Shown here piece after piece: positions 59,137 to 64,000 of a stretch of 64,000 bases of DNA; the stretch's first letter is position 1; every line of letters starts with the position of its first letter. Position numbers and translations under genes: made by a program. The notes beneath the pieces are model-generated. The model had not been told where the DNA came from, made no database searches, and saw only the letters and a list, made by a program, of their open reading frames with translations. The DNA is from Roseovarius sp. TE539 (GTDB lineage Bacteria > Pseudomonadota > Alphaproteobacteria > Rhodobacterales > Rhodobacteraceae): contig NZ_QNGB01000019.1 in the NCBI RefSeq assembly GCF_003298505.1, positions 1 through 64,000 on the forward strand. Direction: 5' to 3'.

Positions 59137-60561
59137 ATGACTTCGAACGGATTGGGTCGCCAGCTTTGGTCGGCGACACGGGTTTTCAATTTCGCCTTCG
59201 CCTCCGCCTTGGCGCTGTGTCTCGGGCCGGCCGGTCCGGTCGCCGCGGAAAACCTGCGCGACGCGGTTCGCGCCGCGGTCACGACCAACCCGACCGGACG
59301 CGCCGCGAACGCCGATGTGAAGGCATCCGCGCTCGAGCTGCTGCAGCTGCGCCGGGACTATCAGCCAAGGCTGCTTCTGCATGGCGAGGTCGGCGTCGAA
59401 AGGTACGACGACCCGGACCGCCTCGGACCGGCCGACAACCGCGATACCAAGGTAAACCGCGAAATCGGCCTTACCGCGGAACTCACGTTGTTCGACGGGT
59501 ACCGCCGCGCCAATCGTGTCTACCGCAATGCGGCACGGCTGGACGGGGCGATTTTCGGCCTGCTCGACGCGTCCGAAACGATGGCGCTCAATGCCGTCGA
59601 AGCCTACATCGATGTTGTCCGGCATGGCCGCCTTCTGGGCGTCGCCAGCCGCAACATAGCCCGTCACCGGGAAATCGCCCGCCAGGTCAATGATCTGGTC
59701 GATGGCGGCAAACTGCCGGTCAGTGCCCGGTTCGAGGTGCAGGAACGGCTTCTTGCGGCACGTTTGGGGCGACTTGACGTGGAACGCGCGATGGCGGACT
59801 CGCATGCCAGGTACCGCGCCGTGATCGGCCGCGATCCCGGTCGCGGAATGCATGTGCCCGCAGTCAGGAGCCTGCCCATGACCAAGCGCGAAATGGTCGT
59901 TCGCAGCCTGCGAAACAGTTTCCGGTTGAAGGAATCCGGCCAGAAGATCGCCCAGACCCGGTTTCAGAGCGGGATCACCACCGCCGACGAAAAGCCGCAG
60001 ATCAAGCTTCAGGCCGGGGTGCGCGCGGGCCGCGACGTGACCGGCACATCGGGATCGGAATCGGATGCCTTCGTGGGCGTGCGCCTGGACTGGGAACTCT
60101 ATGCAGGCGGGCGTGACGCGCGCCGCCGCGCCCTGCAGCAGCGCACGTTGGAGGCCGAGGCCGAGCGCCAGAAAATAGTGCGCGAGGTCCGCGAGATGGC
60201 CGAACGCACCTGGAACGCCTACAACACCAATATCGAAAGGACAGTGCTTCTGGATCGGCGCGTTTCGGCGGCGCGCAAGACATCCGACCAGTACCAGGAC
60301 CAGTTCCGCGCCGGCACCCGCAGCCTGCTTGACGTTCTGGATGCGGAACGGACCTTCTTCAATGTCCGTTTCGAGGACGTCAGCGCCGAGGCAAGCCTCG
60401 CCTTCAGCCAGTACCGGATGCTGGCCGCACAGAGCCGCCTTGCCGCAAAATTCGAAATCGAGCCGGCCGACGTCCCGCTCGAGCCCGATTTCACCGCCCG
60501 TGCACAACAGGCGCAACGCCCGGCGGCAATCTTCAAGACAGAGATCAGGAAGCTTGAATGA
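59137..60561 (+). CDS. TolC-family outer membrane channel of a type I secretion system
   Basis: A 474-residue protein with signal peptide (about 1-36, ending GPVAAE) and two OEP helical-barrel repeats (e.g. ALELLQLRRDYQPRLLLHGEVGVERYDD; LTLFDGYRRANRV; AGTRSLLDVLDAERTFFNVR). It would form the outer membrane exit for the ABC transporter and adaptor encoded next. It overlaps the transporter gene by four bases. Confidence 0.9.
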   Translation: MTSNGLGRQLWSATRVFNFAFASALALCLGPAGPVAAENLRDAVRAAVTTNPTGRAANADVKASALELLQLRRDYQPRLLLHGEVGVERYDDPDRLGPADNRDTKVNREIGLTAELTLFDGYRRANRVYRNAARLDGAIFGLLDASETMALNAVEAYIDVVRHGRLLGVASRNIARHREIARQVNDLVDGGKLPVSARFEVQERLLAARLGRLDVERAMADSHARYRAVIGRDPGRGMHVPAVRSLPMTKREMVVRSLRNSFRLKESGQKIAQTRFQSGITTADEKPQIKLQAGVRAGRDVTGTSGSESDAFVGVRLDWELYAGGRDARRRALQQRTLEAEAERQKIVREVREMAERTWNAYNTNIERTVLLDRRVSAARKTSDQYQDQFRAGTRSLLDVLDAERTFFNVRFEDVSAEASLAFSQYRMLAAQSRLAAKFEIEPADVPLEPDFTARAQQAQRPAAIFKTEIRKLE

Positions 60562-62756
60562 CACCCCCGGCCCGGTCGGTCCCCGTGAAGGCGTCCGAGC
60601 AGGACGCCGGGGAAGGCTGCGCCGATCCTGACCGCGAAACCGCACCGGGACTCGAAACCGCTGGATGGCTTGCCCGCCATCACGGACGTCCCTGGAGCGA
60701 CGAGGCCGTGCGTGCCCGCCTGCCGGCGGAATTCGACGGGCGCGACCCCGAGACACTGGCGCGGGCCCTCGCCACGGTGGGGCTGAAATCCCGCCTCGTG
60801 CTGCGCAGGCTTCGCCAGATAGATCCGGCGGTCCTGCCTTGCGTGCTGTTCCGGCGTGACGGCGGCACGCTCATCCTCGTGGGCTTCTCGCCCGATCGGC
60901 GCAACGCACGAGTCCTTGACCCCGCAAGCGACGCCCCCGAACGCGAGGTCCCCCTGCGCAAGCTTGCACGCCGCGTCCGCCGCGAGGTCATGCTTGCCTC
61001 GGTGCGTGACGACCTCGTGGACCGGCGGCTCGAAGCCTCGGCGCAGGATCGGCCGCGGCACTGGTTCTGGGGGCCGATGCGTGACAATCGCGCCGGCTGG
61101 ATTCAGGTCATTGTCGCCGCGCTTCTTATCAACATGCTGGGCCTCGCGTTGCCGATCTTCGTGATGAATGTCTATGACAAGGTGATCCCCAACCTCGCCT
61201 ATGTCACCCTTTGGACACTGGCCCTCGGGGTGGCGCTGGCCATCGGGCTGGATCTCGCGCTGCGCAGCCTCAGGACCGGGGTGCTGGAGACCGTGGGGCG
61301 GCGGCTGGATACCGGCATAGCCGCCACTCTCTTTTCCCACGCGCTCAGCCTCCGGGTGGCCGACCGGCCCGGCGGTGCGGCGGGGCTGGCCAGCCATATC
61401 CGCGATTTCGAGGCGGTGCGCGAATTCTTCGGCTCCGCCAGCTTCGTGTCGCTGATTGACCTTCTGTTCATCGGCCTCTTCATCTTCGTGCTGTGGATGA
61501 TCGTGGGGCCATTGGCGATTGTGCCTCTGGTGGCGGTGCCGATCGTTCTGGTCCTTGCCGTCGTTGCACAGCTGCCCATGGGCCGCGCCGCGGGCGCCGC
61601 ACAGGCGCTGGCCGGGCGCCGGCAATCGGTGCTGGTGGAATCTCTGATGGGCCTCGAGACCATCAAGACACTCAACGCAGAACCTGTGATGCAGCGCGAA
61701 TGGGACCGCGCCAGCGCCGCAACGGCCCGGATCAGCGGGCGCAGCCGCTTTTGGTCCAGCTTCGCCGCCTCCGGCACCCAGATGATCCAGCAAGGGGTGA
61801 GCGTGGCAATCATCGTCTGGGGCGTTTACCTGGTGGCCGAGGGCCGGATCACCATCGGCGCGCTCATCGCCGCCAATATCCTCGCCGGGCGTGCGCTTGC
61901 GCCTCTGGGAACCATAGCCCAGACGATATTCCGCGCCCATTATGCTCTTCGTGCCATGAGCGCGCTGTCGCAATTCATGAAGGTCGCGCCCGAACGCGGC
62001 CCCGCCGTCCACAGCAGTGCCCGCGTGACCCGTGGCGCCGCCACGCTCTCGGAGGTCACATACCGCTACCCCGGCGCCGGTACGGATGCGTTGCAATCGG
62101 TCACGCTGGAGATCGCGCCGGGGGACTGCATCGCCTTGCTGGGCCGCGTCGGATCGGGCAAGAGCACGCTGGGCAAGCTGCTCTGCGGGCTGCTGTCTCC
62201 CGACAGCGGCACGCTTCTGATCGACGGGCGCGGGGCCGCGCAGTACGATCCCGCCGAGCTGCGCGCCGGCGTGGGCTACATGCCGCAGGAGCCCGAGTTG
62301 TTTACCGGAACCCTGCGCGAGAACCTCGTGATCGGCCGACCACACGCCACCGAGTCCGAGATCGAAGAGGCCCTGCACCTCGCCGCGATGGACCGTTTCG
62401 TCAGGGATGACCCCGAGGGGCCGGACCGCTTCATCGGCGAAAAGGGGGCGCAGCTTTCCGGCGGGCAGCGCCAGGGGCTTGCGCTGGCACGGCTGCTGCT
62501 GCGGCGGCCCAAACTCCTGTTTCTCGACGAGCCCACAAACGCCATGGACCGCGACATGGAGGCCGAGGTGGTGGCACGGCTGCGCGAGCTGAACGCGGCG
62601 GGCACAGGGCTGGTTCTGTGCACCCACCGCCCGGCGCTGGCCGATCTGGCAAGCCGCTGGCTGGTGATGGATCGCGGCCGCAAACTTCTGGACGGGCCGC
62701 GTGACAGGGTGACCGCGGACCTCAGGCAGGCCGCTGCCCGTCGCGCGGCGGAGTGA
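60558..62756 (+). CDS. Type I secretion ABC transporter (permease/ATPase) with C39-like domain
   Basis: A 732-residue transporter: N-terminal C39-like domain (about 30-160), six-helix membrane domain (about 180-460) and ATPase (Walker A GRVGSGKST, signature LSGGQRQGLA, Walker B LLFLDEPTNAMD). The N-terminal domain begins GLETAGWLARHHG, without the catalytic Cys of true C39 peptidases, so it should bind rather than cut the substrate, as in HlyB, LapB and LssB. Exports large RTX-type adhesins or enzymes; no substrate gene is in the window. Confidence 0.9.
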   Translation: MTPPARSVPVKASEQDAGEGCADPDRETAPGLETAGWLARHHGRPWSDEAVRARLPAEFDGRDPETLARALATVGLKSRLVLRRLRQIDPAVLPCVLFRRDGGTLILVGFSPDRRNARVLDPASDAPEREVPLRKLARRVRREVMLASVRDDLVDRRLEASAQDRPRHWFWGPMRDNRAGWIQVIVAALLINMLGLALPIFVMNVYDKVIPNLAYVTLWTLALGVALAIGLDLALRSLRTGVLETVGRRLDTGIAATLFSHALSLRVADRPGGAAGLASHIRDFEAVREFFGSASFVSLIDLLFIGLFIFVLWMIVGPLAIVPLVAVPIVLVLAVVAQLPMGRAAGAAQALAGRRQSVLVESLMGLETIKTLNAEPVMQREWDRASAATARISGRSRFWSSFAASGTQMIQQGVSVAIIVWGVYLVAEGRITIGALIAANILAGRALAPLGTIAQTIFRAHYALRAMSALSQFMKVAPERGPAVHSSARVTRGAATLSEVTYRYPGAGTDALQSVTLEIAPGDCIALLGRVGSGKSTLGKLLCGLLSPDSGTLLIDGRGAAQYDPAELRAGVGYMPQEPELFTGTLRENLVIGRPHATESEIEEALHLAAMDRFVRDDPEGPDRFIGEKGAQLSGGQRQGLALARLLLRRPKLLFLDEPTNAMDRDMEAEVVARLRELNAAGTGLVLCTHRPALADLASRWLVMDRGRKLLDGPRDRVTADLRQAAARRAAE

Positions 62757-62760
62757 CCCG

Positions 62761-64000
62761 ATGTTCGGCCCCCGGACAGAAGAGGATTTCGTGAACGACG
62801 CCACCGCCGGGCGCCCGCGCGGCCGCGGACGGGGGCCGTGGCTTATGCTCGTGATGATCACCGGTGGCATAGCCGCCTTCCTTGCCTGGGCGGCTCTCTA
62901 CGAGATCGAGGAGGTCACACGCGGCACCGGGCGCGTGGTGCCCACCCGCCAGCTTCAGGTTGTCCAGAGCCTCGAAGGCGGGATCGTGTCCCGGATCAAT
63001 ATCCGCGAGGGCGATCCGGTGCAGGAAGGGGACGTCCTGATGCGCATCGACGACACCTCCGCCGGGGCCGAACGCGGCGAGCTGCGCGAACGCGAGGCGG
63101 CGCTTCTGGCCGAGGCCGCGCGCACCGGCGCCGAGGCGAAGGGCGCCGAAACCCTGACCTTCCCCGAGGGCCTGGCCGAACGCGCCCCCGGCGCCGTGGC
63201 CGCCGAACGGGAGGTGTTCCTGTCGCGCCGCGCGCAGCTGGAAAGCGAACTTTCGGTGCTGCGCGACAAGCTCGCGCAGCGCCGCTCGGACCTGCGTGAA
63301 TTGCAGGCTGGCATCGTCAAGCTGGAAACGCAGATCGCCCCCCTGGCCGAGGAAATCGACCTGACCGGCGATCTCGTGGACAGTGGCGCGGTGCCCCGGA
63401 TCGAGCTTCTGCGCCTGCAGAGCCGCATGGCCGAACTGAAGGGCGACCTCGAGGTGTCCCGCGCCCGCCTGCCCCGCATCCGCGCCGCGATCCGCGAGGC
63501 CGAAAGCCAGATCCGCTCGGCGCGCACCGGCTACGTGCTGACGGCGCGCGAACGGCTTGCCAGGATCAATGGCGACCTCGCGGTGCTGCGCGAAGCCCTG
63601 CGCGCCGCCACCGAAAAGGTCTCGCGCACCAGTCTGCGCGCCCCGGTCAACGGCACCGTCAACACCGTCCATGTCACCACCATCGGCGCGGTCGTGCAGC
63701 CCGGCGCGCCCCTGATCGAGATCGTCCCGCGCGATGACCGCCTGCTGATCGAGGCCCGAATCCGCCCGCGGGACGTGGCCTTCATCCGCCCCGGGGATTC
63801 CGCGTCGGTCAAGATCACCGCCTATGATTACCTGGTCTATGGCGCGCTTGACGGCATCGTGCAGCGCATCGGCGCCGACACGGTCGAGGACAGCGAGGGA
63901 ACCGAGTTCTTTCGCGTCATGGTCCGCACCCAGCGAAGCGCACTCGAGGCGGATGATGGCGCCACCCTGCCGATCAGCCCCGGCATGGTGGCGCAGGTCG
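62761..64000 (+). CDS. HlyD-family type I secretion periplasmic adaptor (partial at right edge)
   Basis: The ORF starts at ATG 62761, four bases after the transporter stop, and is still open at the window end (413 codons seen of an expected 430-470). One membrane segment (about 29-46) precedes a biotinyl-lipoyl-like half motif (VVQSLEGGIVSRINIREGD), long coiled coils (about 100-265) and the second half (LRAPVNGTVNTVHVTTIGAVVQPG). It bridges the inner membrane transporter to the TolC-like channel. Confidence 0.92.
   Translation, partial: MFGPRTEEDFVNDATAGRPRGRGRGPWLMLVMITGGIAAFLAWAALYEIEEVTRGTGRVVPTRQLQVVQSLEGGIVSRINIREGDPVQEGDVLMRIDDTSAGAERGELREREAALLAEAARTGAEAKGAETLTFPEGLAERAPGAVAAEREVFLSRRAQLESELSVLRDKLAQRRSDLRELQAGIVKLETQIAPLAEEIDLTGDLVDSGAVPRIELLRLQSRMAELKGDLEVSRARLPRIRAAIREAESQIRSARTGYVLTARERLARINGDLAVLREALRAATEKVSRTSLRAPVNGTVNTVHVTTIGAVVQPGAPLIEIVPRDDRLLIEARIRPRDVAFIRPGDSASVKITAYDYLVYGALDGIVQRIGADTVEDSEGTEFFRVMVRTQRSALEADDGATLPISPGMVAQV

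Noticed and set aside
60219-62870. 883-codon minus-strand frame opposite the type I secretion transporter
   Set aside because: Antisense shadow of a protein with intact Walker and signature motifs.

Overview
The window looks like chromosomal DNA of a GC-rich alphaproteobacterium, most likely of the Rhodobacteraceae (Roseobacter group). The reasons are the block dusB-ntrB-ntrC-ntrY-ntrX-trkA-trkH-hfq-hflX, an NtrC without the sigma54-contact GAFTGA loop (known from Rhodobacter), a fused IspDF, the lptF-lptG-lptD-surA-pdxA-rsmA operon next to pepA-holC, and a patatin/3-hydroxybutyrate dehydrogenase pair. No species name can be given from sequence alone. Almost everything is ordinary core genome. 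The clear sign of mobile DNA is an IS21-like end at the left edge, fused to an abortive-infection-type (Abi_C) gene.

Layout. 1-0.7 kb: IS21-like end and Abi_C gene. 0.8-5.1 kb (minus): a four-gene operon for a type III glutamine synthetase-like ligase plus a three-subunit glutamate-synthase-like enzyme (gmaS/mgsCBA or glnT/glxDCB), with a promoter at 5136-5164. Behind it lies a response regulator whose phospho-acceptor Asp is replaced. 6.2-9.2 kb: 1-Cys peroxiredoxin, XRE-cupin regulator divergent from a zinc alcohol dehydrogenase, and a 50-residue Pro/Ala-rich ORF. 9.4-14.2 kb: ndk with terminator, ABC-F ATPase, MarC-family protein, retropepsin-like protease, and an exported DsrE-like protein behind a perfect FNR-type box. 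14.4-24.1 kb: holC/pepA (minus), divergent from the LPS-export, outer-membrane-assembly, pyridoxine and rRNA-methylation operon.

24.2-28.7 kb (minus): M24 peptidase with a PLP lyase, then patatin and bdhA. A convincing unannotated small RNA (promoter, two hairpins, U-tract) lies upstream of bdhA at 28787-28863. 28.9-35.5 kb: solute-binding protein with a tiny entericidin-like lipoprotein, an XRE-cupin regulator, AMP-forming ligase, DsbA-like protein, two-helix K+ channel protein and a Bcr/CflA-type exporter. 35.7-39.3 kb: two unrelated-size isocitrate dehydrogenases side by side (monomeric and homodimeric types). 39.4-43.3 kb: SMR exporter, beta-hydroxyacid dehydrogenase, penicillin-acylase-family Ntn hydrolase.

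43.4-55.2 kb (minus): hflX, hfq, trkH, trkA, ntrX, ntrY, ntrC, ntrB, dusB, linking nitrogen control, potassium uptake and post-transcriptional control. 55.4-59.0 kb: ispDF-pgpA-cinA, a membrane protein with a degenerate cyclic-nucleotide fold, a doubtful small ORF and a DUF3307 protein. 59.1 kb to the end: a type I secretion system (TolC-like channel, ABC transporter with C39-like domain, HlyD adaptor cut by the window edge); its substrate is not in the window.

No rRNA, tRNA, CRISPR array, prophage or toxin-antitoxin locus was seen. The best candidates for something undescribed are the small RNA upstream of bdhA, the Asp-less response regulator beside the gmaS/mgs-type operon, and the FNR-box-controlled exported DsrE-like protein.
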